This document shows, piece after piece, positions 46,701-55,875 of a stretch of 64,000 bases of DNA (its first letter is position 1; every line of letters begins with the position of its first letter). The translations under genes were made by a program, and so were the position numbers. The stretch is from Bin55 sp028819195 (lineage in GTDB: Bacteria; Pseudomonadota; Gammaproteobacteria; Pseudomonadales; Azotimanducaceae), in the NCBI GenBank assembly GCA_028819195.1, contig JAPPMF010000015.1, positions 62,001 through 126,000 of the forward strand, written 5' to 3'. The notes beneath the pieces were generated by a model. It saw only the letters and a list, made by a program, of their open reading frames with translations. It did no database searches and had not been told where the DNA came from.

Positions 46701-46887
46701 GCTCAACATCTTCCGCGGCGAGTCCAGGAGACTCCGTGTAAATGTTGACTTGTATGGGTGTAACGTCGGGGAACGCGTCGATCGGAACAGTTACCACCGC
46801 GCGCAGACCAAAGAAGGCCACCACTGCAAACGCGATGAGGACGAGAAACTTGTAACGAAGAGAAGCTTCTACGAGTCTCTTCAACAT
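43780..46887 (-). CDS. czcA: Heavy-metal efflux RND transporter (CzcA/CusA family)
   Basis: Inner-membrane proton-driven pump of the tripartite heavy-metal efflux system, 1,035 residues, normal for the family. The N-terminus (MLKRLVEASLRYKFLV), DAFPDVTPIQVNIYTESPGLAAEDVEQLLTLPIE and the central transmembrane core with DGAVVIVENAFR are typical. Twelve transmembrane helices and two large periplasmic loops are evident. The element GLGQVFWYTLE is characteristic of CzcA/CusA. Metal specificity (Zn/Co/Cd versus Cu/Ag) cannot be decided here; the clear methionine pairs of CusA were not assessed. It follows the adaptor gene by 12 bases. Confidence 0.93.
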   Translation of the reverse strand: MLKRLVEASLRYKFLVLIAFAVVAFFGLRAVVTVPIDAFPDVTPIQVNIYTESPGLAAEDVEQLLTLPIESGMAGLPKVQQLRSVSLFGLSYIAVFFDDDMDINFARQLVGERLSEVGDRIPDGYGTPELGPNTSGLGQVFWYTLERADKELEAAVTDMDLRTLHDWSVRLILRTAPGVDDVISWGGQERQFQVIVDPVNLIKYDLTFTDVMNVIGLNNTQVGGQYVNLGREQYLVRGLGLVTDEQDIGDIVVKVDDGIPVYLRDIAEIRQGGAVRFGAVTRDGEEVVLGMTLSRIGENAAKVVQTVKQKVEIVNESLPDGVVLRPIYDRTDLVTKAVETATTALIAGAILVAIVLFLFLGELRSAFVVITALPMAMLIAFIFMGETNLSANLMSLAGLAVGVGMMADGAVVIVENAFRTMSERSRLGVPVNRTQAVLDAAQEVANPIGFALLIIIVVFLPLFTLEGLEGKLFKPMAFAISFAMIGSLVLTMTLIPVLAALLLKPREKRETWMVRGIKSCYVSVLSWAIKHKKFVLIAAVSLVLGSFAIFPLLGKEFMPQLQEGSIMWRVTSIPSASLEHSIDISKDIEIALSEFPEVITTVAMIGRAEKGETADVNYMEIYTQLKPEKEWESNRDIEELAEAMRETLEEVVPTAVVAFTQPIQMRVEELLSGVRATLAAKLYGDDLTELSHLSEEIKDVIGGVAGVADLSLEANAGKPQIRIQIKRDQIARFGLNADDILSIVRTGIGNEPVSTLIQGVRRFDITVRLTDDSTASVHAIESIPIRTASGAIVPLSAVADIQITEGFSFVRREQLQRYAVIQMDVHGRDVDGFVQEANAAIEEQVDLPPGYWVEWGGAFENQQRALLRLSIIVPVTIFFIFVLLYTAFNSVKYATLIIFNVPFAAIGGLVALFISGQYISVPSAIGFIAVFGVAMLNGIVLVSFINDLRAKGMDVAEAVRRGAELRLRPVLMTAFTTVLALLPMLLSTGVGADTQRPLASVVVGGVFTSTLLTLVLLPVVYEWIESRSERTPIHT

Positions 46888-46899
46888 GAAATACGCGTC

Positions 46900-48021
46900 T
46901 TAATGAACATGTCCTTCGCCAATGGAAGACTTGAGCAATACTGACTTCAAGTGAAAGACCCCATCGACCACAATTTGTGCTCCTTCGGAAAGTCCTGCTA
47001 CCACTGTAGTCCAATCTCCAAAAGATGGTCCGATTTCAACTTCTTCAGCATGAAATTCATCCTCGTCTTCAAGCACGAACACTTTTTGGACACCGTCAAT
47101 CATGGTCAGAGACTTTGTTAGGATTGCAAGCACAGGATATTCTGTATCGACGTTGAGTTCAACTTCGACGAATTGTCCTGGATGTAAAGCATGATCTTTG
47201 TTTTCTACTTCAATACGTAATGATTTGGTGCGCGTAATTTCGTCCACGAGGTGACGTGCCTGAGAAATTTTTCCTGAATACCATACCATACCATCAGGAC
47301 TAACTCGAGCGTTAGTTAAAGTGTCGTCGCTTGACAATTCTGTAGGTGTAAATGCAGCTTCAACCCATACAATCGATTCTTCACTAAGTTTGAAGAGTAC
47401 TACCCCGGGTTCGATCAATTCCCCATTGACAAAGTCGTCAAGTAGTATTGTTCCGTTCTGTGGCGCAAGCAAATCAAACTCTCCATTAGCTTTGTCAGCA
47501 TTACCTGTTTGAGTTAGTTCAGCTACCTGCTCTTCAGTCATGCCGTAGGCCAACACCTTCGCGCGTGCAAGTTGCAGGGCAACTTGAGCTTCCGTATACC
47601 GCCTGTCGGACACTGCTTCTTTTCCTAAAGATTTGACACGTTTCCACTCTTGGTCCGCGACAATCAACGCACCCTGTGCTTCGGCCATCTCCACGCTGGA
47701 TAGCGTGACTAGTCGTTGTCCGAGTTCGACTTCCTCACCAAGCTGTACGTGCCTCTTTACAACTTGAGCTGAAATACGTGGAGTAACTATAGATGAGAGG
47801 TAGGCATTCACTACCACTTCACCTGGTACGCGGATGGTCTCTTGCAACATCTGAGTTGACACCGAAGCGATTGTGATTCCTGCTTCCAATTGTTCTTCAG
47901 CGTTTAAAGTTAAACCAACGCCTTCATCCTCCGCGTGTTCGGCATGGTCGTCTTCAACTTCAGAAATTGCAGAAATCGAAGCCAACGAGCACAGGAATAC
48001 GATGCAAATTCGCAAGGTCAT
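46900..48021 (-). CDS. czcB: Efflux RND periplasmic adaptor subunit (CzcB-like)
   Basis: 373 residues. A signal peptide (MTLRICIVFLCSLASISA) is followed by a His/acid-rich mature start (EDDHAEHAEDEGVG), a likely metal-binding segment. Lipoyl-like and alpha-hairpin regions follow (RVPGEVVVNAYLSSIVTPRISAQV; the helical part near AEAQGALIVADQEWKRV). The later barrel part contains NARVSPDGMVWYSGKISQ and HALHPGQFVEVELNV. It bridges the RND pump and the outer-membrane channel. The gene lies between czcC-like and czcA-like genes in one operon. Confidence 0.92.
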   Translation of the reverse strand: MTLRICIVFLCSLASISAISEVEDDHAEHAEDEGVGLTLNAEEQLEAGITIASVSTQMLQETIRVPGEVVVNAYLSSIVTPRISAQVVKRHVQLGEEVELGQRLVTLSSVEMAEAQGALIVADQEWKRVKSLGKEAVSDRRYTEAQVALQLARAKVLAYGMTEEQVAELTQTGNADKANGEFDLLAPQNGTILLDDFVNGELIEPGVVLFKLSEESIVWVEAAFTPTELSSDDTLTNARVSPDGMVWYSGKISQARHLVDEITRTKSLRIEVENKDHALHPGQFVEVELNVDTEYPVLAILTKSLTMIDGVQKVFVLEDEDEFHAEEVEIGPSFGDWTTVVAGLSEGAQIVVDGVFHLKSVLLKSSIGEGHVH

Positions 48022-48049
48022 ATTTCACATCTCCGTCGAGTATTGGTTC

Positions 48050-49303
48050 TCATGACTCTACACCTATCCAAATGTCTATCCTCCCAGAGGCAAGCAGCCA
48101 TTGAAACCACGCTTGCCACAATGACTCCTTTAAGTCCAACGCGCTTTCTCTCACTTCCAACGTCTCTGTAAGTTGAACCACGTAGTCCGTAGTGCTTAGT
48201 TCTCCTGTTTCCCACAATCGTTGTAGCTGATCGAGTGGACTGGATAGACTCTCTTCGCTCGTTGCTTGCCAGTCATCCCAAGCAGACTGCAATACGCGAA
48301 GTTGTGCTGTTGAATTCTCGAGATCAACCCGAGTTCGATATAGGACATCGTCCGCGATCAACTGGGATTCACTTCGTTCAGCGATCGCTGCTTCGACTTC
48401 ATATTTGTATGAGTTTCGAACAAATAAAGGTATATTGATACTGAGCCCGATTAAAAATTCTTTATCATCTTGTCCACCTTTTAACGATACCGTTGGATCC
48501 GGTCGTCGCTCCCTGCGACGAAGTTCGGCTAATGAGTCGTTGGTCTCAACAAGTAATTTCGCTATTTGAACTGCGGGCAACTGTTGAAGTACTAAATTTG
48601 GCTCTATGTCTTTGGGTAATTCTGGGATGTCGTCTGGCAATTCTGGCCACTGTGCCATGTTTGTGTGTGGCGTAAGCTTTTGTAATTCTTTCTGTGTTTG
48701 CAATTGTTTGACTTGAACCTGAGCATTTCTCATTCGCACATTCATCGCAGCAAGTTCTACCAAATTTAGTTCAACTTGACTGATGTCTCCTGCTTCGAAA
48801 CGACTCTGGGCACGATTTACCAGATTGTTCATCAATTGTTGCCGCTCTTGAACGAGGTCATAACGCGTGCGACCAATCTGGTACCCTGTCAAACCATTCA
48901 GAAGATCAACCACAAAAGCTTGTCGGAATGCCCGAAATTCGGCTTCGGCGACAAGTAGGTTGGAATCTGCGATTTCGGTACGTGCTTTGCGCTTACCATT
49001 CCAATCAAACTGTTGACTAATGCCAACTGTACCATAAAGGCTATCCGTACTTTCGACATCGACGTCGAAATCTGGATTGTAGAGTGGTTGTGCCTTCGCA
49101 TCGCGCATAGTTTGTTCCGAGGTTAACGATACGCGAGCTGCTTTGACACGCGGGTTTGTTGCGACGACGTCTTCAACAAATTGCCTCAAAGAGAGATCTG
49201 CTTTCTCAAAGGCGGATTCAGCATACTCTTCGGCAATTGACGATTCGGTGATAACTCCTGCCGTAATCCACAATAGAATAAATCCTTGAATGCGTAGGTG
49301 CAT
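48050..49303 (-). CDS. czcC: TolC-family outer-membrane channel of the metal efflux system (CzcC-like)
   Basis: 417 residues from ATG 49303, chosen because GGAGA lies seven bases upstream and the N-terminus then reads as a signal peptide (MHLRIQGFILLWITAGVI). The body is alpha-helical with outer-membrane efflux protein repeats (LSLRQFVEDVVATNPRVKAAR, RFEAGDISQVELNLVELAAM). The C-terminal part (RLWETGELSTTDYVVQLTETLEVRESALDLKE) matches the second repeat. It is the first gene of the operon: channel, adaptor, pump. A CTCAAGT-N30-ACTTGAG inverted pair lies at 49353-49396 upstream. Confidence 0.92.
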   Translation of the reverse strand: MHLRIQGFILLWITAGVITESSIAEEYAESAFEKADLSLRQFVEDVVATNPRVKAARVSLTSEQTMRDAKAQPLYNPDFDVDVESTDSLYGTVGISQQFDWNGKRKARTEIADSNLLVAEAEFRAFRQAFVVDLLNGLTGYQIGRTRYDLVQERQQLMNNLVNRAQSRFEAGDISQVELNLVELAAMNVRMRNAQVQVKQLQTQKELQKLTPHTNMAQWPELPDDIPELPKDIEPNLVLQQLPAVQIAKLLVETNDSLAELRRRERRPDPTVSLKGGQDDKEFLIGLSINIPLFVRNSYKYEVEAAIAERSESQLIADDVLYRTRVDLENSTAQLRVLQSAWDDWQATSEESLSSPLDQLQRLWETGELSTTDYVVQLTETLEVRESALDLKESLWQAWFQWLLASGRIDIWIGVES

Positions 49304-49749
49304 GAATCGTTCTCCAGCTGAGTCACGCCGTCGGCATGACAATCTAACATCGCTCAAGTACAGAAGATGTTGTATAAGGCGGCAAACTGACTTGAGTAGA
49401 ACTAGGTTGAAGTTTTACCAGCGAAAGTACGCACCTAAACATCGCAATTATACGAAACTTACGAATACGCGCGGATGACTGCAGTGACTCTTTATGTCTA
49501 GAACAGTCTCTTAGTTTCCGATATTGAAAGTTCTTGTTAGAATGCAGTTTTTGCAAACGATTTTCCTTTTTAACACCAATTACGAAATTGTAGTGTGAAT
49601 TTCAGTTTGAGTCAACGTTTGCCGTACTACGCCCAAGATGAGACCACCGAAAAAAATTTGATCGGTCGTCATCAAATAGATCGCCGCTAACCAGTTCATC
49701 AAAACCAAACTTGTATTAACCGTTACAATGCTTGTTTAGGAGGAGAGTC
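49304..49749. other. Divergent intergenic region between czcC and oppA
   Basis: About 445 bases. It contains the CTCAAGT/ACTTGAG pair (49353-49359 and 49390-49396) nearer czcC, and AT-rich sequence nearer oppA. The only strong translational signal is AGGAGGAG just before the oppA ATG at 49750. I see no gene. Confidence 0.5.
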
Positions 49750-51456
49750 ATGACAAATACCGAAAGTCATATTCAGAATACCGATACACGAGGTTCGGGC
49801 TTACAACTCGCCAAGATTGCTCTAGTCGCTATCGCATTTCTGGTGGTGTTAACGATTTCTCTCGGATGGTTGAATGCGACGCTTCCGTCGGGGTCAGTTG
49901 CTAAACATGCGATTGATGTCGAAAACAACTCGATTAGTCTCGCGATCTCACAAGAACCACCCCAAATGAACTCAATGCGCACCACTGACGCAGTCTCGGG
50001 GATGTTACTTGGACATGTCAAAGAGGGTTTGATTAGGCATGGACCTGACAATCAACTGATTCCTGGTGTCGCGAAATCGTGGGATCTGCATGAACTCGGC
50101 GGTACATTTCATTTGAGACACGACGCGTATTGGAGTAATGGTACCAGAGTTACTGCGCATGATTTTGTATTTGCCTGGCAAACCGCGCTCAAGCCCGCCA
50201 CAGCTTCTCCTTACTCATTTATCCTCTACCCGCTTAAAAACGCCCTAGAAATCAACAAAGGGGAACTTGAAGCTGACACTTTAGGCGCGGTAGCTGTTGA
50301 CGACTTTACATTAGAAGTTTCATTAGCTCGACCTGCACCCCATTTGTTAGCACTATTCGCATTCTTTACCTATTTGCCAGTAAACCAAGAGTTCTATGAA
50401 TCGACTGACGGGAATTACGGTTCAGATGCTGACATGATGATCTATAACGGACCATTCAAGATAACAAGTTGGCTGCATGCTCGAAGTTTAAGACTCGAAA
50501 AGAACGAGTATTACTGGGCTTCAGAAAGAACTAAGCTTGATGCGATTGATTTCCCACACATGGTCTCGGATCCGAACACTACTCTAAACCTCTTCGCCAC
50601 GAACAAAATCGCTTTAGCAGGACTAGATTTACAAAACATTCAACGGGCTCTCAATAATCGCTGGGAAATCAAGGATCACATCGACGGATCAGTCTGGTAT
50701 TTAACCTTTAATTTACGCGAAGACCGAATAACTTCTAATCGTAATCTACGTAAAGCTATTCAAATGGTAACCGATCCACACGAGCTTGTCTATAAAGTTT
50801 ACCGCATTCCAGGCAACATTCCGGGAGCTTCGATTTTTCCAGTATGGCTTAAAGGAGTCAATGGTATGTTTCGCGACGAGTTCCCAGCACCTACCCACGT
50901 TCCGGACGTCGAACTTGCACTGGAGTACCTCGAAGCCGCAAAAAGTGAACTAGGATTAGACAAAATCCCGTCTTTAGTGTTTCTTTGCGGCGATTCACCG
51001 ACGTCAGATAAACAAGCACAATACTACCAAAACCTGTTTAAGAAAAATCTTGACATCGACATTAAGATCGATAAACAAATATTCAAACAACGGTTAGCTA
51101 AATCTGAAGCCGGCGAATTCGATATCGTGGCGGGTGGTTGGGGACCCGATTACGATGATGTCCTAACCTTTGGAGACTTGTTTGCTTCGTGGAATGACAA
51201 TAATCGCGGTAAGTTTCACAATGAAGAATTAGATAATGCTGTGCGAATCGCCGAAAACTCGCTCGACCAACAAGAACGGATGGAAGCAATGGATGTCGTG
51301 CAACAAGTATTGTACGAAGAAGCACCGATAATCGTAGAAATGGAAAGGGGTAGTGTTTACGTTATTGATGAACGATTGAAAGGAGTTAGCCGACGATCAG
51401 TCGGTATCGATCCTGACTATACCCGCGCCTATATCGACGTTGATTCAAGTGAATAA
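49750..51456 (+). CDS. oppA: Oligopeptide ABC transporter substrate-binding protein (OppA-like)
   Basis: 568 residues from ATG 49750, chosen because AGGAGGAG lies immediately upstream. An N-terminal hydrophobic helix (about 20-42) precedes the mature domain, starting SISLAISQEPPQMNSMRTTDAVS. Family blocks include YWSNGTRVTAHDFVFAWQTALKP, PHLLALFAFFTYLPVNQEFYE and GGWGPDYDDVLTFGDLFASW. No lipobox cysteine is seen, so it could remain membrane-anchored by an uncleaved helix. It leads the opp operon and should bind short peptides in the periplasm. Confidence 0.93.
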   Translation: MTNTESHIQNTDTRGSGLQLAKIALVAIAFLVVLTISLGWLNATLPSGSVAKHAIDVENNSISLAISQEPPQMNSMRTTDAVSGMLLGHVKEGLIRHGPDNQLIPGVAKSWDLHELGGTFHLRHDAYWSNGTRVTAHDFVFAWQTALKPATASPYSFILYPLKNALEINKGELEADTLGAVAVDDFTLEVSLARPAPHLLALFAFFTYLPVNQEFYESTDGNYGSDADMMIYNGPFKITSWLHARSLRLEKNEYYWASERTKLDAIDFPHMVSDPNTTLNLFATNKIALAGLDLQNIQRALNNRWEIKDHIDGSVWYLTFNLREDRITSNRNLRKAIQMVTDPHELVYKVYRIPGNIPGASIFPVWLKGVNGMFRDEFPAPTHVPDVELALEYLEAAKSELGLDKIPSLVFLCGDSPTSDKQAQYYQNLFKKNLDIDIKIDKQIFKQRLAKSEAGEFDIVAGGWGPDYDDVLTFGDLFASWNDNNRGKFHNEELDNAVRIAENSLDQQERMEAMDVVQQVLYEEAPIIVEMERGSVYVIDERLKGVSRRSVGIDPDYTRAYIDVDSSE

Positions 51457-51465
51457 TTCACTTTA

Positions 51466-52404
51466 ATGAAAACTCTACGCTACGTAGGATACCGTTTACT
51501 ACAAGGTTTAATCACCGTCTGGTTTATCGCGACGGTGACTTTCTTTGTCATGCATTTCTCGCCGGGCAATCCACTCGCTCAAGAAAAAGCTGTCTCCGAA
51601 GAGATCATGAAAAACCTAGAGGCTAATCTAGGTCTCGATAAACCAGTCTTTACCCAATACCTCATCTATATGAAGAACATGGCTCTGTTCGACTTTGGCT
51701 GGTCGTTTCAACATGAAAATCGAAAAGTTAACGACATCATTCTCGAACACTTTCCTATTTCAGCTATTTTGGGTATTCTTGCGATAACCTTTGCCGGATT
51801 AGGTGGAATTTTGTGGGGCGCTCTTACAGCACTGTATCGGAATCGTTGGCCTGATATCGTCATTATGCTACTAGTGATATTGGGTATCTCGGTTCCGTCT
51901 TTCGTGTTTGCGACGGTAGGTCAACTCATGCTGGTTATTTCGAATAAATCTGCTGGTCTTGAGTTGCTACCCGTTGCTGGATGGGGGACAGTCTACCACA
52001 TGTTGATCCCGGCCCTCGTTTTAGGCCTCGGAACCATGGCTTTTCTTGTTCGGCTCATGCGCACATCAATGTTAGAAATTGTCAACGCTGACTATATTCG
52101 AACTGCGCGCTCGAAAGGAGTTCCACTTGCACAGATCTTCTCACGGCATCAGTTAAGAAATGCTATTCTTCCCGTACTTACCATTCTTGGTCCGTCTGTT
52201 GCCGCAATCACAACTGGCGGTTTTGTGGTGGAAAATGTTTTTGCAATTCCGGGGCTAGGTCAATACTTTGTACAAGCGGTACAACAAAGTGACTATGGTG
52301 TAATAATGGGGACGACCGTGTTCTACGGTGCATTTCTCGTTCTCATGGTAATAGTCGTAGACCTCCTTTATGCAGTCGTAGACCCTAGGGTGAGACTTGA
52401 ATGA
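51466..52404 (+). CDS. oppB: Oligopeptide ABC transporter permease (OppB-like)
   Basis: 312-residue inner-membrane permease with about six helices. The N-terminus YVGYRLLQGLITVWFIATVTFFVMHFSPGNP and the EAA-type loop VNADYIRTARSKGVPLAQIFSRHQLRNA are characteristic. It begins nine bases after the oppA stop, without an obvious ribosome binding site, and overlaps oppC by four bases, consistent with coupled translation. Confidence 0.94.
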   Translation: MKTLRYVGYRLLQGLITVWFIATVTFFVMHFSPGNPLAQEKAVSEEIMKNLEANLGLDKPVFTQYLIYMKNMALFDFGWSFQHENRKVNDIILEHFPISAILGILAITFAGLGGILWGALTALYRNRWPDIVIMLLVILGISVPSFVFATVGQLMLVISNKSAGLELLPVAGWGTVYHMLIPALVLGLGTMAFLVRLMRTSMLEIVNADYIRTARSKGVPLAQIFSRHQLRNAILPVLTILGPSVAAITTGGFVVENVFAIPGLGQYFVQAVQQSDYGVIMGTTVFYGAFLVLMVIVVDLLYAVVDPRVRLE

Positions 52405-53771
52405 GCGAACTATCATTCAATAAAGTTGACGTTCAACTCGACATCGAACAAAGCTCACGACCGTCACTTTCTTACTGGCAAGATGCCTGGCGCCGTCTTT
52501 GTGCGAACAAACGGGCAATGTGGTCGTTATACACACTCATATTCATGTTTTTATTCGCGTTCCTCGGACCGCAAATCTACCGTGTCGACCCCGCCGACCA
52601 GAATCGCGATTGGGTCTCTAAACCACCCTGGGCTTCAAGTAGTACCTTTCAATTACAGCTCGGCATGTGGCCAGGTGTACAAGGTCAACTCCCGGATGCA
52701 AATGAATCTCACACTGCACCAAAAGCGATCGAACTTCATGGGACAGCAACGACACAGTCAGTACGACTTTCTTGGGATGCCATACCGAACGCAACGAACT
52801 ATCGAATCTACCGAAATGTTTTCCCTTCAGAAGAAGGACGACCACTTGGTCTTCCACTCGGTACGACCAAGGGCCAACTGGCCGTAAGTTTTGAAGATAT
52901 ATTGGATCTCACAGCACGTACTTATTGGTACACGATCGTACCTATCGATGCCAATGGATCAGAAATGTCGCGCGGGACAACTAAAGAAGTTGAAGTTCTA
53001 CTAATTCAGGACGCGGTCAGACTGAACCTCATTCCCGACGATGTAGAAGTCATTGAATTAGAACCTGGAACTGTACCGTTTTACCCCTTAGGTACAGACT
53101 ATCTTGGCAGAGACATGCTCGCTCGACTCATGAAAGGAGCAGAGATTTCCTTGTTAATCGGGATCATTGCTCCGTTGTTTTTCGTCATTGGAGGAGTGAT
53201 CTACGGAAGTATTTCGGGATTCTTTGGCGGTTTAGTTGACAATGTCATGATGCGCTTTGCTGATTTCGTTATTGCACTCCCCTTTTTACTCTTCATGATC
53301 CTATTTCGGTTTGTGTTCGATATCCAAAGTGGAGAAAGTGGGATAATCGCCATGGTGATTGCTCTCATTGTCCTTAGCTGGCCTGGAACAGCCAGATTAG
53401 TCCGCGGTGAAATTCTGAAGATTCGCGAACAGGGATACGTTGAAGCTTCGCGACTACTAGGTACAGGAACCGGACGACTAATCATGCGCCACATGATCCC
53501 TAACACCTTGGGAGTGGTGCTAGTAACGTTTACATTCGCCGTACCGAGTACGATTTTTACTGAAGCATTCCTATCATTTATTGGAATGGGAGTAGTCCCT
53601 CCCACTCCATCATGGGGGTCAATGTGTAACGACGGAATTAGAACGATGGAAATCACACCCCACGAATTGTTGTTTCCCGCATTGTTTATCAGTGTGACCG
53701 TGTTAGCGTTCAATTTGTTGGGCGATGGCTTGCGGGATGCTTTAGATGCTCGTATGCGAGCTACAGAATAA
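52401..53771 (+). CDS. oppC: Oligopeptide ABC transporter permease (OppC-like) with fibronectin-III-like insertion
   Basis: 456 residues against about 300 for usual OppC. After the first transmembrane helix (about 41-60) an extra segment of roughly 150 residues is inserted in the first periplasmic loop. Residues about 106-200 look like a fibronectin type III domain (KAIELHGTATTQSVRLSWDA, ATNYRIYRNV, ARTYWYTIVPIDANG). The normal permease resumes with HFPLGTDYLGRDMLA-like sequence at about 228 (FYPLGTDYLGRDML) and the EAA loop GYVEASRLLGTGTGRLIMRH. The insertion is in frame with no sign of damage. It could bind a partner or peptide at the periplasmic face. Confidence 0.92.
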   Translation: MSELSFNKVDVQLDIEQSSRPSLSYWQDAWRRLCANKRAMWSLYTLIFMFLFAFLGPQIYRVDPADQNRDWVSKPPWASSSTFQLQLGMWPGVQGQLPDANESHTAPKAIELHGTATTQSVRLSWDAIPNATNYRIYRNVFPSEEGRPLGLPLGTTKGQLAVSFEDILDLTARTYWYTIVPIDANGSEMSRGTTKEVEVLLIQDAVRLNLIPDDVEVIELEPGTVPFYPLGTDYLGRDMLARLMKGAEISLLIGIIAPLFFVIGGVIYGSISGFFGGLVDNVMMRFADFVIALPFLLFMILFRFVFDIQSGESGIIAMVIALIVLSWPGTARLVRGEILKIREQGYVEASRLLGTGTGRLIMRHMIPNTLGVVLVTFTFAVPSTIFTEAFLSFIGMGVVPPTPSWGSMCNDGIRTMEITPHELLFPALFISVTVLAFNLLGDGLRDALDARMRATE

Positions 53772-53776
53772 CTTTC

Positions 53777-54781
53777 ATGGCGTTACTAGAAGTCTCTGAT
53801 TTACATGTAGAGTTTACTACCTTCGGTGGTATTGTGCATGCTGTTCGTGGCGCTTCATTTCATGTCGACAGAGGTGAAACGCTGGCGATTGTCGGAGAAT
53901 CCGGATGTGGGAAATCGGTAGCTGTGCAAAGTCTACTTGGACTCATTCCTATGCCTCCAGGGCGTATTACTAAAGGTAGTGCAACCTTCAATGGACATGA
54001 TATTCTGACGTCACGGTTTATAGACAAAAAAGACATTCGTGGCAATATGGTCGGAATGATCTTCCAAGATCCCATGACTTCGTTGAATCCCACTATGACA
54101 ATCGGCGATCAAATCGCTGAACCGTTACAACTGCATCGGTCTATGTCTAAAGGACAAGCGCACGCTCGAGCTATCGAACTTTTAGAAATGACTAGGATTC
54201 CTGAGGCTGCTAAACGGGCTAAACAGTATCCATTTGAGTTTTCTGGTGGTATGTTACAACGGGCGATGATTGCGATGGCTCTCGCATGTGGACCGAGTTT
54301 ACTCATCGCCGACGAACCGACTACAGCTCTCGACGTGACGATTCAAGCGCAAATCCTTGATCTCGTTGCAGATCTACAGAAAGAACATTCCATGGCTTTG
54401 ATCTTGATCACTCATGACCTCGGAGTGGTTGCCCGTATGGCCGATCGAGTAGCAGTCATGTATGCTGGTGAAATCCTAGAGTCTGGGACAGTCGATGATA
54501 TTTTCTATCGGTCTTCACATCCCTATACGATTGGTTTAATTGGTGCCATGCCGACTAACCGCAAAGAGGTGAATCAAGAGTTACTACCCATACCAGGGAG
54601 TCCACCCGATCTGTTTTCGCCTCCGGTCGGTTGCGGATATTCACCTCGCTGTCCGCACGCCATGGAAGCTTGTCTTGACAACCGCCCGACATCCTTTGAA
54701 ATGTCAAACACACACTATGCGAAGTGTTGGTTGCATCACGCAGACTGCGATACAAAAATCGAAGAGGTTCATACAGTATGA
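53777..54781 (+). CDS. oppD: Oligopeptide ABC transporter ATPase (OppD-like)
   Basis: 334 residues. Walker A GESGCGKS is at 40-47, signature FSGGMLQRAMIAMAL and Walker B LLIADEPTTALD follow. The C-terminal oligopeptide-type extension carries the Cys cluster seen in this family (VGCGYSPRCPHAMEAC), which binds an iron-sulfur cluster in some members. It overlaps oppF by four bases. Confidence 0.95.
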   Translation: MALLEVSDLHVEFTTFGGIVHAVRGASFHVDRGETLAIVGESGCGKSVAVQSLLGLIPMPPGRITKGSATFNGHDILTSRFIDKKDIRGNMVGMIFQDPMTSLNPTMTIGDQIAEPLQLHRSMSKGQAHARAIELLEMTRIPEAAKRAKQYPFEFSGGMLQRAMIAMALACGPSLLIADEPTTALDVTIQAQILDLVADLQKEHSMALILITHDLGVVARMADRVAVMYAGEILESGTVDDIFYRSSHPYTIGLIGAMPTNRKEVNQELLPIPGSPPDLFSPPVGCGYSPRCPHAMEACLDNRPTSFEMSNTHYAKCWLHHADCDTKIEEVHTV

Positions 54782-55776
54782 ACGAACCATTACTCCAGGT
54801 TCAGAATCTAACGAAACATTTTCCGATCGGATTTCGACAAACAGTCCACGCAGTTGACGACGTTTCGCTTGAGGTCTACGAGAAAGAGATTGTTGGACTA
54901 GTTGGAGAAAGTGGTTCCGGTAAGTCCACCTTAGGAAAGACGATAATTGGGTTGCACGATAAAACTAGTGGTAAGGTAATCTTCGATGGTAATGAGTTAC
55001 CAACTTGGTACTCGCCGGTGCATTTTCGCCGATATGCAAGTCGAATGCAGATGATTTTCCAGGACCCCTATTCCTCGTTGAATCCTCGCATGACTGTTGG
55101 AGAAATCATCGGAGAAGGTCTGAAACTTCACACGGATAAAACAGCTTCTGAAATTCGCGATCAAACTGCTGAGTGGTTGAAAAAAGTTGGCCTCAACGCC
55201 GATCATATGTCACGATATCCACATGAATTTTCTGGTGGCCAAAGACAACGAATTGGAATTGCGCGAGCACTGATACTTGAACCAGACTTCGTGATTTGCG
55301 ACGAACCAATTTCAGCTTTAGATGTATCTGTTCAAGCGCAGGTCGTAAATCTATTAGGCGAGCTAAAAGACTCGATGGGGTTGACTCTACTGTTCATTGC
55401 CCATGACCTTTCGATGGTGCGTTATGTTTCTGATCGAATTGCTGTGATGTACTTGGGATCATTGATCGAGTTAGGCAAGGCTAACGATGTCTTTTTTCAG
55501 CCAAAACATCCCTATACCGAGGTTTTAGTCGGTTCTAATCCAGAACCCGATCCCGAGCATGAGCGCACACGCACTTCGACGGAAATTCGTGGGGAGATTC
55601 CTTCGCCGATCAATATCAAACCTGGATGTAGATTTGCCGAGCGTTGCCCGCACGTAATGCCGGTTTGCCGAGCTACCACGCCGACGTTGCAACCTCTTGA
55701 AGAGTCCGATGAAAGGTTTGTAGCGTGCCATCTGTATCACGAAGTTGAAGAAGAGTCGGTAGCCGCTGTCGCTTAA
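54778..55776 (+). CDS. oppF: Oligopeptide ABC transporter ATPase (OppF-like)
   Basis: 332 residues from ATG 54778, which overlaps the oppD stop (ATGA). Walker A is GESGSGKST, the signature FSGGQRQRIGIARAL, and Walker B FVICDEPISALDVS. It ends with the oligopeptide/dipeptide C-terminal domain containing CRFAERCPHVMPVC. It completes the five-gene oppABCDF transporter. Confidence 0.95.
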   Translation: MNEPLLQVQNLTKHFPIGFRQTVHAVDDVSLEVYEKEIVGLVGESGSGKSTLGKTIIGLHDKTSGKVIFDGNELPTWYSPVHFRRYASRMQMIFQDPYSSLNPRMTVGEIIGEGLKLHTDKTASEIRDQTAEWLKKVGLNADHMSRYPHEFSGGQRQRIGIARALILEPDFVICDEPISALDVSVQAQVVNLLGELKDSMGLTLLFIAHDLSMVRYVSDRIAVMYLGSLIELGKANDVFFQPKHPYTEVLVGSNPEPDPEHERTRTSTEIRGEIPSPINIKPGCRFAERCPHVMPVCRATTPTLQPLEESDERFVACHLYHEVEEESVAAVA

Positions 55777-55779
55777 TCA

Positions 55780-55875
55780 CAACCAAATCTGGTTGATTCT
55801 GTTCACGGATTTTGAAATTTCAAAACTCGATTTGGGAAGCCTAAGTTTTAGGTACACTGCGTTAAATTTCCCAAA
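55780..55875. repeat. Cluster of palindromes after oppF
   Basis: Three inverted structures lie within 96 bases: CAACCA-AATC-TGGTTG (55780-55795, a weak terminator candidate for opp), a perfect 16-base palindrome TTTTGAAATTTCAAAA (55810-55825), and nested hairpins where TTTGGGAA (55831) pairs with TTCCCAAA (55868) around an inner CCTAA-GTT-TTAGG stem. No protein gene is credible in 55777-56038. Confidence 0.6.
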
